Part shown: piece by piece, positions 48,671-61,839 of the stretch
Position numbering within the stretch: the first letter of the stretch is position 1
Layout: the number at the start of each line of letters is the position of its first letter
Assembly (NCBI GenBank): GCA_003024785.1
Contig: PUQB01000827.1
Span: forward strand, 1-64,000
Source of the DNA: Selaginella tamariscina
Lineage: Eukaryota > Streptophyta > Lycopodiopsida > Selaginellales > Selaginellaceae
Length of the DNA stretch: 64,000 bases
Direction: 5' to 3'
The notes under the pieces: generated by a model
Databases searched by the model: none
Told to the model about the DNA's origin: nothing
What the model saw: the letters and a program-made list of their open reading frames with translations, nothing else
Made by a program: the position numbers and the translations under genes

Positions 48671-49500
48671 ACACACACACATTCCATGCCGAATTTGACA
48701 GGAAAATCCTGTTGAAATCGGCAAGAACTCATGCCGCTAGAGAGGTGGGTGTGTGTGTGTTTGTGTGCATTTGTGAATAGAAAGAAATCCTGCTTGAATT
48801 CGCACATACATGCACAAAAATTGCTGCTAAATTTGCACACACATACATAAGATTTTACTTGCAGCCATGTCGCCATGACGCTCACACCAGCCTCCTGTCG
48901 CCGCAAATAAAAGAACAAGAGTGCCACGAAAAGAAGAACAAAAGTGCCTCTCTTTAATGGAGAATGAAAAGAAGAGTGGCCGACCCTAAACCTTTACCCT
49001 AAAACCTAACCCTTAACCCTTTGACCCTTAACCATAAAACTGTGTTTAATCAAACCATGCAACAGTATATACAATACTTGCAATAAATAACGTACTATAT
49101 AAAAGGATACAAATATAAACACATATTTAAGTAAAGATTTGTATGTTAAAAAAACATATTATTATATAATTAAACAAATATTCGTATAAAATATGTATTT
49201 ATGATGTTTACAATAGTACAACATTTATATAAAAAATTGGCTATATAATTATAGTAAATAAAGTAACAGAATTAAAACAAGTCATATATATGTCAAATGA
49301 ATGTAGATTAGACACACATTTATTTAAAAGACAATAAAGATTGCTCTATCTCTACGTGAAATGTTATACTATATTAGCATCTAAGATTTATACGTTTCCT
49401 CGAATTAAATATCCGCCCACGTTGAGTCATGATTGTGAATTTTTGGAACAGTAATATCCAATATTTACCAAAAGATGATTAGGTAATGCTGTTGTTTTTC
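48671..49500. other. Spacer with telomere-like motif run
   Basis: At 48984-49036 degenerate plant telomere units appear (ccctaaa, ccctaaaa, cctaaccc, ttaaccc). The rest is AT-rich, with no gene. Confidence 0.5.
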
Positions 49501-52500
49501 TGTCATGTTTGTGGTAATTGTTTGCACAATGCTCAGGATTATTTACGGCAATTTGGATCATGAAGTTCCTGGGATAGATGGTGTTGGAATCGTTCTTATT
49601 AATCAATTAAAAAGTTCTTTGACATTTTTGATTGGCAAAGTGTTTACCTTTTTAAACTTCTTCATGAGTAATTTGCTTTAGAGATTGAAATAAACGAGGA
49701 CCAAGATGCTGTGGAGAAGGATAATCCGGGATATGTTTTGTTTACCGGATGGAAGACCATTGTTTAAGCTTGTCGTTGCTTCTGACTCTGAATACTCAAC
49801 GTTGAAAAATCTTTTCACTTCTAATACCTACAAAAAGGGAAGAATTTTTTATTGAGGGCTCCATGATCATTCATACAAATGAATTGCTTGTTGTGAGCTC
49901 AAAAATATCATTTTTGAGCTCCCTCCTTTCGAGTACAAATACAAAGGAATGAATCGGAAAGAGGATGGACATACTTGGACTACAGGAACGACTAGTAACT
50001 AGAATTTCCAAGTGAGGGTGTCCAGGAGCAGATGTATTGGGAGCCTTTGCTATATCAACCCGGACTGCCCTGCTTCTAAGGCAGGATTTTCGGAATTCCA
50101 CTAAATGGAAAGGATGTATTGTTTTCCCCACCTTTAATCAACAAACTGGCAAAAGGATTGACATGTTTTTTCTGTAAAGAAAATCCATTGTGCCTTGAAG
50201 TTTGTCATGCTTGGCGTTCTGCGTTTTCCCAGACAACATAACCAAGACTAGATTGTTTATCCACCAGGGAAAACATTCACATCCAGTGTGATGGTGTTTC
50301 TACACTGAACAAAGAAGAAATGCATCTGCAGTCAAAATGCAATAGAAAGAACTCCTAGAGCTAGTCCAAGAGTCATGAAATGGCACATAAAGATGCTATC
50401 TTTGGTTTCTTATTAGAGAATTCTGAGTTTGGAAGTTGGGATAAGCTCATGGATCACTTGCAGCCGTTATCAAACAATCGAAGGTACAATTAGAGTTTCA
50501 TTCTTTGATAATACCTTTGATGCAGAATTGTTAATGGGTAGCGTCTGCAAAGAGAATTGCTACTGAAATGCCAAGAATATTGATGAATTGTTAGAGCTGA
50601 AATGAAGGTTGTCTATCCCATTCATCACGTCATTCACTATCATGGGATGAATTTCGTGGTTCAGACGACCAGGCATTAGTTTTTAAGATGACGGTTTCAG
50701 GGCTAGGTTCTGGAATTGATTACGTAAGGATGTGCCAACCTCTCTTGGCCCTTTGCAGAAGAGTTGGGTTCTACTTGATCACACACACCGTGTTGTTAAT
50801 AAGTGGATCACTCTGGCATTGCATGTTTACGACCCAAAGTAAGATGTTATCTTTTTGTGGTTTGCTTAACTCTTTGATTATTTTATAGTGTGCGTCGACT
50901 ATCCACCATTGCTTATGTGACATGAAGAGACAAACGGCTGGAGTTGTAGAAGTTTTTTATGCTATGTTGGATGTCTATTCCGAGAAGGGAATCTACAATG
51001 TGCAGTTCGCTGGGTTTATGTCCGATGAAGCATGAACGATCTGGCAAGCAATCAGGAGTGTGTTCTTTAATGGCCAAGAAATTTCCAAAACGTGAACGGA
51101 GCTGTATCTTTCACTATGAACAAGCCATACAACATGTGACAAGGAAGTGGGTCCCTCTTGAACATCAACAACAACATCTTCAACTTTTGAGATCGTGGCC
51201 AACACCACATCAACAACTGATATGAAGAAATTGAAAATAATCTTTTCCACTTTTAGAATGAAAATGTAGGATGTTGGAGTTATGCGAATGTGGTTTTCAT
51301 GGTGGAAAGATAGAAGAATCATATTTCAAATGTTGTTCTTGAAAGCATGCCGGAGAATGCTGCAAAGGTTGTGCCCATGACAAACTAGTCGGAGTCTGTT
51401 CACGGAAGATGAAGGAGGGCTAGAGATTCAAAATGCATTTCATTGTACCAAGCTACAATCCACGACCTAACTGAATCAGTGCGACAATGTGCTCTTGTGA
51501 AGGCTTTTAGAGATGGAAGGTATAGTAGTTCCGAGCCGACTTTAGAGAGCTCTCAGTAAGGTTTGAGAGAAGAATGTCAAATGCTAACTCAACAACACCT
51601 ACAACAAAGGTTATCATCGACTTAGTTGAAGATGTTGCTCCATCAAGCATGCAGGATATTGCTTTTGTGGCTGCCACGAATGTTGAACATCGCACTATGC
51701 AAAGAAATATGGGGTCAGAGGCTGAACGATCCCACCGACCAAACATCTTCTATAGTGAATAGGTTATTCCAACACAGTGTAGATAAAGCGACGATTGGAT
51801 TTTCCTATTGCAGAAGAACATGAAGAATATGTTCTGGTTGAAGAACAAGATGTTACACATGACAATGGGTGATTAGAAGATGCGGTGAAGAAGTTCTGTG
51901 AAATGTCTGGCAAACTTTCTCTCTTCAAGGTCAGTGGAGTGCTTGTGATAAAAATATCAGTCCTAGTGGTAATCGAGTGGCTGCTCCTTATTTTTTCGGA
52001 AGGATCAGATACAACAACAAAGAAACTGGTGAAGAATGCTTTCACTCACAAATGATGTATTTTTGTCCAACAAACATGCTCTGCAACAGACATCCAAGAC
52101 CAATTATTGTTTCTCCGCCAGCTTCTACCTCGGTTTGGAAAGTGCAAGTGGCACAAAGCTGATAGAGGTGGAGATCAATGATCTGGCAAGATCGGGTTTT
52201 ATGCTAGCTGGGCTTCCTTCAGCTCATGATGCAGGAGTGCCAGGTTTTTCAACACCTCATGTTCCTTCAGTTCCTATTGGAGTCACTGGATTTTCAACAC
52301 CCCTACACAATTTCATGGACCTCCTGTTCCTGCAAGTGGTCGTGCAACAATAACACCTTCAGAGATGTCTAAGAAACAGCAAGTAAGTTTTGAAGCATGT
52401 TTGACGTTGGGAGCATATGTCACAAAGTTGACGTGGTTGATCCTCCAACATGCATTCGCTTCAGAGTATGTGACAACAACCATACATCTACTTGGGTTGT

Positions 52501-52670
52501 CATTTGTAGCGCACCATCTTGTTCATGCTCAGAGTTCTACAATGATCGTCAGTGGGTGCCTTCCAAACATATGTATTTTGTTTACAAGTGTGTATTGGGA
52601 GCTAATTCTCGAGTTGTCGAGCATTTGCAACATTGTACACTTGCACCTCGTGAACTGAATTTTTATTGAT
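49500..52670 (+). pseudogene. MULE-like transposase remnant with SWIM-type zinc finger
   Basis: In shifting plus-strand frames: 'SWVLLDHTHRVVNKWITLAL' (50762-50822) resembles the first catalytic-Asp block of MULE transposases. 'VQFAGFMSDEA' then 'ERSCIFHYEQAIQHV' (51000-51140) resembles the second-Asp and C-x2-H helix block. 'CSCSEFYNDRQWVP' with 'KHMYFVYKCVL' (52525-52600) resembles a SWIM finger (CxC...CxH; here the third ligand Cys is Ser). A Cys-rich stretch lies near 51270-51390. Stops and frame changes are many. Terminal repeats were not identified. The call is by motif resemblance only. Confidence 0.5.
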
Positions 52671-53212
52671 GCTACCAAGGAACCTCCATCCTTCACTATT
52701 ATTTGGTGTGTTTGGTTTATTTTCAAAAAGCTTCGGTTTTATACTTGCTATTTCAAACTTATAATTTTTAATATAAATTTTGATGGTAATTTTATGATTA
52801 GCATATTTTTAAGTAATTTAACGTATATTTCTTTTAAATACAACAAAAATATATTACCATATTTTGTATGCGGGCCGAGTATTATTCTCGAAGATTTTTT
52901 GGACAAAATTTCCGTACAGAATATTTAAGAATATCTAAACGGAAATTGTACGGAACAATAAAATATTCAAAAATATTTGCGAATCTTGGTCAAGCTCGTT
53001 GACCTGAACTAGAATTTCGCCGTCCCCCAGTTGAAGCTTCTCGAAAATGCGTACGACCGTGTTTTGCAAACGCGTTAGCGAACCCGCAAAAACACGCAAA
53101 CGCATTCTCTGGTAACACGCACTGCACATATTTTGTAATATATATAATTTATAAAATAAAATACATAAAATATTTTATAATTTCATTTCTCTATCATAGT
53201 TGCTTTGTGGCC
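52671..53212. other. Spacer with GAATATT-type palindromes
   Basis: AT-rich. At 52910-52975 'ccgtacagaatatttaagaa' faces 'aaacggaaattgtacgg', an imperfect inverted repeat similar in wording to 44263-44320. No gene. Confidence 0.4.
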
Positions 53213-56200
53213 ATGGCCTGGGAAGTATGTCGACTACCACTACACAAAGCGGCATAGGATGGAAACGTGCATCAGATTCACACCTTGATCACACAAGGTA
53301 CAAATGTTAATGGGAGGCAAGAGGAAAACGGCCAGACAGCCCTGCATTGGGCAAGGAATGCTGAAATTGCCCGTATACTTCTTGAAAATGGGGCAGACGT
53401 CTCTGCACAAGACAACGGTGGGCAAACACCCCTGTTTGAGTACATCTGCCAAAGGAGAAAGAGAAGCTGGAGCTTATTCGTTTGCTTCTGGACCATGGTG
53501 TTGACATCAACGCAGTCGACCAGTGGGAAGAGACACCCCTGCATTATGCACTCTGGAAGGATGAATCCCCAGGTGTGATCAAGTTGCTACTCGACCGTGG
53601 TGCGAATATCAATGCAGTGGATGAAAATGGTATGACTCCCCTGTTTTATGCATTCAGAAAAGAGCTGCCAAAGGAAGAGAATTCGTTTGCTTCTGGACCA
53701 TGGTGCTCACATCAACGCAGTCAACAAGGTGGGATATACACCCCTGCATTATGCAGTCGGGAGAGATGAATCCCCAGGTGTGATCAAGTTGCTACTCGAC
53801 CGTGGTGAGAATATCAATGCAGTGGATGAATATGGTGTGACTCCCCTGTTTTATGCATTCGAAACAAAGCTGCCAGAGGAAGATAAACTGGAGCTTATTC
53901 GTTTGCTTCTGGACCATGGTGCTGACATTAAAGCAGCAGTCAACAAGGTGGGACAGACACCCCTGCATTATGCAGTTGGGAGGGATGGATCCCCAGGTGT
54001 GATCAAGTTGCTACTCGACCGTGGTGCGAATATCAATGCAGTGGATGAATATGGCGTGACTCCCCTGTTTTATGCATTCGAAACAAAGCTGCCAGAGGAA
54101 GAGAAACTGGAGCTTATTCGTTTGCTTCTGGACCATGGTGCTCACATCAACGCAGTCAACAAGGTGGGATATACACCCCTGCATTATGCAGTCGGGAGGG
54201 ATGAATCCCCAGGTGTGATCAAGTTGCTACTCGACCGTGGTGCAAATATCAATGCAGTGGATGAATGTGGTGTGACTCCCCTGTTTGATGTATTCGAAAC
54301 AGAGCTGCCAGAGGAAGAGAAGCTGGAGCTTATTCGATTGCTTCTGGACCATGGTGCTCACATCAACGCAGTTGACCAGTGGGGACAGACACCCCTGCAT
54401 TATGCACTCTCGAGGGATGGATCCCCAGGAGTGATCAAGTTGCTACTCGACCGTGGTGCAAATATCAATGCAGTGGATAAAAATGGTAGGACTCCCCTGT
54501 TTGATGCATTCCGTGGAAAACAGCTGCCAAAGGCAGAGAAGCTGGAGCTTACTCGTTTGTTTCTAGACCATGGTGCTAACATTAACACAGTCAACGAGTT
54601 GGGACAGACACTCGTTAAGGATGCTGAGGATCGGTACGTTATCTTGGGGTCTGCTTTTCTAGTTGCACTCAAGTGTAACAATAACAAGTTTGCAATGGCT
54701 CTAACTATGCATAGTAAGTCTTCTGAAGAGTGGACCGCCGGCATGGAGGCAAGTTACGATGATAATATTCAGGCCTTTGAATCACTTTTCGAAAGTCTTC
54801 CATCAAGTGAGAGAAGAGAATTAACTTTATCTACGTTTGTGGAGGAACTGCCCTTTACTTGTAAGGTCTACTGGAGGTAGGTTTACAATAATATGTGCCG
54901 AAGCCATAAGTAGAAGATGTCTTAACCTGCATGCTATCTACAGATTTATGAAAAATTACACAAACGAGGATATCTCTAAGTTGCTGTCAACTTTAGACAT
55001 CAACAAGGCAGGAGGGCAGATAGATGAAACGAGCTCCTTTGCACTGGGCAGTTATTTGCCGGGACAAGAAATTCGTGGGTGTCCTATGTGAGTTGAAGCA
55101 GTGCGAGTTAAATCTGAAGGATATTTATAACAAGTCTCCATTCGAGTACCTACGTGACCAAGGTACCTTTGGGTCTGCTTTTCTAGTTGCACTCAAGACG
55201 AACAATAAGAAATTAGCGATGGATCTGCTAACGTATTATAATAAGTCTTCAGAAGAGTGGACCGCTGGCACGGAGGATATTGGGGCATTTGATTGGGTTC
55301 TGAAATATCTTCCAGAAAACGAGAGAAGAAGATCCATGTCGCTGGAAGAGCTGCCTCTTGCTTGTAAGGTCTACTGGAGGTATGCCATTAATAGTAGTGA
55401 GTTAAAATAATTAAGAGTGTCTTTAACCTGCATGCACTCTACAGGTTCATGACAGGCTACACAAATGAGGATATCAAAGCCTTACTGTCAATTTTAGACA
55501 TCAACAAGGCAGGAGGGAAGATGAAACGAACTCCTTTGCACTGGGCAGTTATTTCTCGGGACAGTAAGTTCCTGGAAGTCCTATGTGAGTTGCACTGCGA
55601 CGTAAGTATGGAGGATAGCTATAACAAGTCTGCATTTCAGTACCTTGTTGAGTTAGGCGACCACCGCCTGCAAGGAATTATGCTGACATCGAGGGAGGAC
55701 CTACGCATTCAGTTAGAAGCGGAGTACAGGGAACGGCAAGTGTCCATTGACGCTGTGAATGCAATCTTGGTTGGGGCAGCTCTAATTGCAGGACTCAGCT
55801 TTGCTGGATTATACAACCACCACTGGGCTACCCGGACGAGTCTAAGCCTTACGTTGCAATACACAGGGCATGGATGAAGATGTTCTGGATCTTCAACAGC
55901 CTCTCTTTCTACTTTGCTATGGCTTCGGTCCTGATGAGTGCCAAAGGTGTTCACCCCACACGTGGCACCTACATTGGAGAGGTGGTGAGGAGCATCCACG
56001 TAACACTCGTTTGGGCTTCCTCGTGTCTGACGTTTTCTGTTGTGTTTTATCGTATTGGCATTTGGTGCTGCCGGGTTTACACTGCTTCCGCAGAAGATGA
56101 AGTACCAGAGAGGCCTCTTTGTCACGTCTTGCATAGGTGGATTTGTGTGCCTCGTTGTGCTTTGCTGGTTCCTCAAGAGCTTTATGTCTTTGCTGCTAAG

Positions 56201-56420
56201 CTTGCACCTGTTCTCCAGCATGAGGCTTCAACTCACTAAGATTATAGACGAGATACTCACAATGGTCAAGCATGCTCTGGGTGTCTTTTGCCGGTGTGGC
56301 TCTATCTGCCTGGATGTCATGTGGGGTGGACTCACAAAGATGAAGGCACAAGTATTGGGCATTTTAATGTCCACTAGGCAGGATGATGTGGGCCACGACC
56401 AGATACAGTCTGATGTTTGA
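53213..56420 (+). pseudogene. Ankyrin-repeat PGG-domain membrane protein (frame broken)
   Basis: Begins 'MAWEVCRLPLHKAA' then an in-frame TAG (53255-53257) where the first ankyrin repeat should continue ('DGNVHQIHTLITQG'). About ten ankyrin repeats follow ('TPLHYA..RD.SPGVIKLL', 'LDRGANINAVDE'), with frame lost near 53447 and by an 11-bp deletion near 53685; 53648-54880 is open. Then come spliced C-terminal exons from about 54943 and 55445. The PGG-type domain has a membrane segment 'AILVGAALIAGLSFAGL', 'PPLGYPDESKPYV' and further membrane helices ('GLFVTSCIGGFVCLVVLCWF'). One-base errors in runs at 55816 and 56033 break it again. Plant PGG ankyrin proteins act at the plasma membrane in stress or defence signalling; a specific role here is unknown. 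Confidence 0.75.
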
Positions 56421-56934
56421 TGGATCATAGATCAACTGCAGTAAAGTATGAAATATAAATAAAAGAATGTGTATTCATGTACATAATGTGTGTGTGTACA
56501 TTGTTCTAACGTTCATGTAATCACTCTTTAGTTGTTTTAATGTTTACTAATATCTTTACTGTTTACACATAAAATTAATTATATTTAAATATATGTTCAG
56601 AATACGTCATAGAAAAAAAAGAGAGTAACAAATGTATATTATTTATAATACTGAATATACATGCATGGCGATGCAGTATACATGTCTTCTCTATATATGT
56701 CTAATATAGATATCCTCTCTATGTGTATACAGAAAATAACTTAGTACACAACTATGACATGCAAACTAAGAGAGAGTAACTGTATGATTGCTCTATATTA
56801 TATATCTTTAGTTTTATATATGATATGGTAAACGTGTATAAATGCGCACATATATATATCAGGAGTTTTAAGTACTTAGCATTTATGCAAATTGTGTGTG
56901 TGCGTGAGAGAGAGAGAGAGAGAAAGTAGCACAC
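56421..56934. other. AT-rich spacer
   Basis: The 3' flank of both the ankyrin gene and the ObgC pseudogene, which converge here. No gene. Confidence 0.4.
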
Positions 56935-57089
56935 ACATCACCAATGATGATCTTATTCCCTTCATGAGCATGTGTTCCAAAACTTGTTGAAATCTCCGCA
57001 AAGACTCAAAATACCTGTGTATAAATGCATTAGTTAATATATAATAATATGAAATTTATAGTAGTTCCTATTATAGCTCTTAAATTATA

Positions 57090-57132
<43 letters not shown>

Positions 57133-58550
57133 AAATAAGAATCAGTGCTACCAACAGTACTCAATTATATAACTAATGAGCTTTAACTATATAACGAAAA
57201 GAATATTCAATATAAGAAGAAAAGTAATACATAGCATCACATTAATATTATATTTACAAGTAATATACAACATTGTTTCTTCTATTAAATAAAATCATTT
57301 CTAGTATTAATAATTTATTCTGTCTTATGTAGTTATATGTGTGTAGGTTTAATAAATAAATGTATAAGTAAATAAATAATTAACGTTAAACTATATCAAT
57401 CATATAGTGTTTACCACTGCTTAACTATATAATTATTACCATATCATGTTAATATTAAGCATAATTAAACTTTATACTGGTAGAAATATGATAATAAATA
57501 TTATATTTACTTCATATAAAATATTTTAGAATAAGAGTAAACTATGTAATGAATGATATATTAGAGATAATTAAAAATAAATGCACGAGTAAACTACCAC
57601 GTTTAATAAGATTATATATGTTTTATAAGGTAACAAAATCTACATAATGCTAGTGAACTATGTAATGGATGACATTATTTAAAACATTAACTTTTTAAAG
57701 CATTTAACAACTCAAAATTAAATAATTAGTGTGCATGTAAATGATACTAAATTTATGATGTATTAAAAAATTTTAAAGTTAAAGAACTAAAAGATAAAAT
57801 AAAACTTACTCATTTGTGTAAAACGCTCACCAATAAAAACGTAATCGCCTTCAAGTTCAAAACTCCCCAATAGGAGCATCCGTTATCTTTTAAGTAACTC
57901 CGCCATGTCAATCTTCACTTCTTCTGCTGCTGCAAAATATACACATACGTGTGTGTGTGGTTGGGGGGGAGAGAGATAAATTCTATAATATACAAGCATA
58001 AACACGTAGCTATATACACACATGATCCATCATATACAACATTACATATCATATATATAATACACAATACACTTCAGTACACGTACACACACATGTATAG
58101 ATACATATACACATTCCAACGGACTGAAATAGCTTAAACATACATTAAATACTACATCCACCATACCTACACAGACGACACAGATACACATGTAGTATAT
58201 ACATACATACATACGATACACACGTACATATACTTGTATATTTAAAAACATATGTGTATCTACATACATGTAGAGACTACAATACATACACACTTCATAC
58301 CTGTATACGTTGTTTTATTAAACTGAAGAAGCTTATAAGCAACATGAACGAGCTCCTTCGTGCCTTAGTGTTGCAGCACTAATAGGAAGAGTCTTCACAC
58401 CACGTGATTCCCATATTTCAGATGCTTCTGGAATATCCATCTTGTTAAAAGCTTGGATTAAATAGCTCTAGCTCTGTACGTATTGCTTCGTATTCGTATT
58501 CTGGTTGCTGACTTATACCATCTATAACGTGTATCTGTGCAAAAAACATT

Positions 58551-58607
58551 ATTCACACACACACACACACACAACACCTGTGTGTGTGTGTGTGTGTGAA
58601 TAATGTT
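58551..58607. repeat. Palindromic CA/GT microsatellite
   Basis: 'attattcacacac...acac' meets 'gtgtgt...gtgaataat': two complementary arms of about 26 bases with a short centre, in the Obg pseudogene intron next to the G3 exon. Confidence 0.85.
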
Positions 58608-59224
58608 TTATATATATAATGCATACATCTTTTTTGTGTGTTTATGCCCATGCATCCACAAAGTTAGCTTTACACATATGAAGTACTGTATATGTGTATG
58701 ATATATATATACATAGTTTATGCATAAATTCACATCCACACACGCACACACAATATAATGGAAGATTTTCTAATGAATGAATGAATTATTTAATTACCAG
58801 AACTCGACATCGTTCAGTGTGACGAAGAAACTCATGACCAAGACCATACCCAGAATGTGCACCTTCCAGCAGACCTGATAAGTCAGCTACGATCTGTCCA
58901 ATACATTTCATATATAAATATATATAAAACGTGTGTGTTTGTGTAAATATGACCCTATAAATCTATATTTCCTTATGTGATGCAATTACATATAACACCA
59001 TATACTGATACGTATATAGTAAATCATTCACGTATCAATAAAATCATATAATTTTGAACGATGGACTGCTAGTATATATATTAACGTCGTGAGTTTCAAA
59101 CTATCCGAGCTAATAATCTGTTATATGCTAAGAACAAACGTTTTAATGTCAGGATAACTATGTACTAACTTGTTAACTATATACCAACAAAAATTATAAA
59201 CTAATATATATTTGTATGAATTTG

Positions 59225-59491
59225 TTAATGGAATTGACAAACAAAAGGAGTTATTGCTACGAGGAGGACGTGGAAACGCTTCTTTCAAATCGGCAAAGCA
59301 TAGAACTCTGAAAAGGGTGAACGAGGAGCCGAAATGTATCCTTCCTTGTTCACGGTTTGTGTGTGTGCATTTGTGGCAGGGAAGAGTACATTATTAAGTG
59401 CAATATCAGCTGCGGCCGCAGGTTGCTGCATATCCATTTACTGCGCTTTTACCAAAACTTGGCGTCGTTTCACTTGATTATGACGTGACCA
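59225..59491 (+). pseudogene. Inverted ObgC exons with the P-loop
   Basis: Plus strand: 'ELLLRGGRGNASFKSAKHRT', then after a short GT-rich intron '[12 protein letters not shown]' (end of the G1 P-loop), '[20 protein letters not shown]' (G2 region) and 'DVTM' before donor gttagt. The ObgC exon that should follow begins at an acceptor at 58893 with 'IVADLSG' on the minus strand, and the two join in phase 0. One base is missing in the GCGGCCGC stretch near 59415. Confidence 0.85.
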
Positions 59492-61732
59492 TGGTTAGTG
59501 CGTGTTCGTGTGAGCATGTATATATAAGTTACACAATTAACATAAGGAAATCTATCTCTCTCTGTCTGTGCGCCTGCGTGTTTGCATGTCATGTACGCAC
59601 ACATACTGAAATCATTTTGTTCAATTGATTTTGATATAACCTTTTCCATTTAGTTATTATAATAATAGATCATCTGGACTATATAAAAATAAATAAATCA
59701 GTATATAGTTATTGGTTGCTACAAAGCTACAGATATATAGGTAAACTTTAACTTAAACTGTATATACTAGATTATACAAAAAATACATATCCTAATTTTA
59801 TTACCTGCTGCCTTCTGTAGCAAGAGTTCCAGGGGGACTTTAATAACACAACCCCTCCGTACGCACCATTCTTGGCACTTCCCTGAACCATGCCCTCCTC
59901 GTCCCGCTCTGAAATGAACTTTCTTTCAAAATGGTAACAGAGAATTGAGAGAACCATCGCCCTCAATATATAAATTTCCACCTAAATAAATATACATTCA
60001 TATGTCTTAATATATAAGTATTACACACGACTCTCCCCCCCTCCCTTCCCCCCCCCCTCATACACACACGCTCACGCAAACGTGCACACACTTGTATATG
60101 TAATGTGTCCATCTGGTGAAAGTGGAGGAAGAGGTCGTGAGGAATAAACTTCTCTATGCGAATACATATATACAATGTATACACATGTAATATATCAGTA
60201 CCTGCTTTCACATAGATTTGGCCGTGTCAAAACACAACAGGAACACGCTTTCTACTCGTCCTTGTTGGTGCCTTGTTTACAAACATGTACATAGTTAAAG
60301 TTACATTAATAGATCATAAACTTGTGTATATGTAGGTCTAATGTACATATGCATTATACTTTATATAAAAGTATACCTCATCTTCGAGGTTCATTAGCAG
60401 CTCGGATTAGACGTATCTACCTCAGAGGATCTCCATCCGAGCTTTCTTTCCATACATCCATTCAATCTCCCCTGTTTAACCACATATTATACAGGTGTCT
60501 GTGTGTGCGTGTGCACGTATTTATTTGTTGTGTGTCTGCGTATGTATTTTGAGTATATACTATATTAAATCACAATGTGCTATGTCTGTGTGTCGATTAG
60601 AACAGTTATATGCAGTAATAAGAATATATCAAGAAGTCACCTTAATATAACACATACACACGCAAGTTGTGGATTTATGTATGTGTATATGCTTTTATAA
60701 AGATTGACTATTTTTCTCTATATATATTATAGATCCTTAAACTACAGTAATTGACTTGCACTTTAGTTCATCTCTAAATTACTAAATGCTAAGCATGTTA
60801 AATATTAATGTTTGCATAAGACTTATATTCATATAAAATTTACCTCCAGACTTCCATGGTTTCATCATCATCAGAACCTTCATCTTCAAATGAATCAATT
60901 CATCCACGTCTTCTTCATGATCACCTATAATTGTGTTTTCTTCGAGTTTGCATTTCAGAAACTCCCATGAGGACTCTCATTTCTGAATCGTGCGCTTTCG
61001 AAGAAGTAATTGTGTGTCTACCACAGAATCGCGAGGTTTGAAGAACTATCTCTCTCTTCTTCTAGAAATGGCAATGCAGAATGAGAGCACTCAGAAATCC
61101 CACCAGCATTTCTCTTGTGCTTTGATGCGAGTGTGATGAGTCTAGAATTCCGATTTCTGCCCCTAGAATCCCCGATTTCTACCCCTACAGTCCCGATTTG
61201 CTCCCATAGAATGCCGATTTGCCCTCGTTAACACTCTTTCTTGCATACTTGGAGCAGTGAATCCTCCACTGCCATCGTCAAGTTTACCCTGAAGGAAGGT
61301 TGAGCACTTTGTTTGTGTGTGGAACCTGCACACACTATCAGAAGCTCACACATGTATGGAGAATACAGGCCTTCATATGTTCCTCCTCGCGAGTTTCAGC
61401 TATTGTTCCTTCACTTACAACGAAAAACATTGAACCCATACTAGCTTCAATAGTGGAGACAAATCCAGAAAGCTACGTTGCCACATGTAACTTCTATATG
61501 CTTGACATTTTCATGTATGGTTTTTATCATCGAAATCATTGAACTTAGGATTTTATGGGATGCTGCGTACGCGAGACTATCTGTGCAAGTGTCCCATTCA
61601 AGACTAAGGTATAGCTGCATTTGAGCTTGTCCTTTCTGATGTCCAATGCATCAAAGAGCTGCCTGCCTTAAATCGATTTTCTTTTGTGGATACAGATCAC
61701 CCTTGAGATTTCTCCCATGCAGTGATTAAATC

Positions 61733-61798
61733 CGTAGTCATAAATGTTACAGAAATATTTAATTACTAATTTAATTTCGTAGCATTTTTTTTACTACG
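61733..61798. mobile_element. MITE-like element, second copy
   Basis: Starts ccgtagtcataaatgttac and ends gtagcattttttttactacgg, the same terminal design as 14946-15040 but with a shorter core. Confidence 0.5.
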
Positions 61799-61839
61799 GC
61801 ATATATGAGTCCGACAAAAAGAGGGCTTCCGGGCTTGGA

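Larger units (their letters stand above)
56935..60275 (-). pseudogene. ObgC-like plastid GTPase, internally inverted
   Basis: Obg GTPases act in ribosome maturation; ObgC is plastidic. Minus-strand exons: about 60275-60202 ('KIYVKAG'); 59981-59805 ('GGNLYIEGDGSLNSLLPF', TGA, 'KKVHFRAGRGGHGSGK'); 58893-58798 ('[20 protein letters not shown]', G3 region); 58534 to about 58312 ('HVIDGISQQPEYEYEAIRTE', 'FNKMDIPEASE', G4); 57929 to about 57800 ('EEVKIDMAELLK', 'FELEGDYVFIGERF'); and about 57012-56942 ('YFESLRRFQQVLE', C-terminal Obg domain). The P-loop exons that should lie between 59805 and 58893 are present but on the opposite strand. In-frame TGA, missing GDGGNG segment and several indels confirm loss of function. 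Confidence 0.85.
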
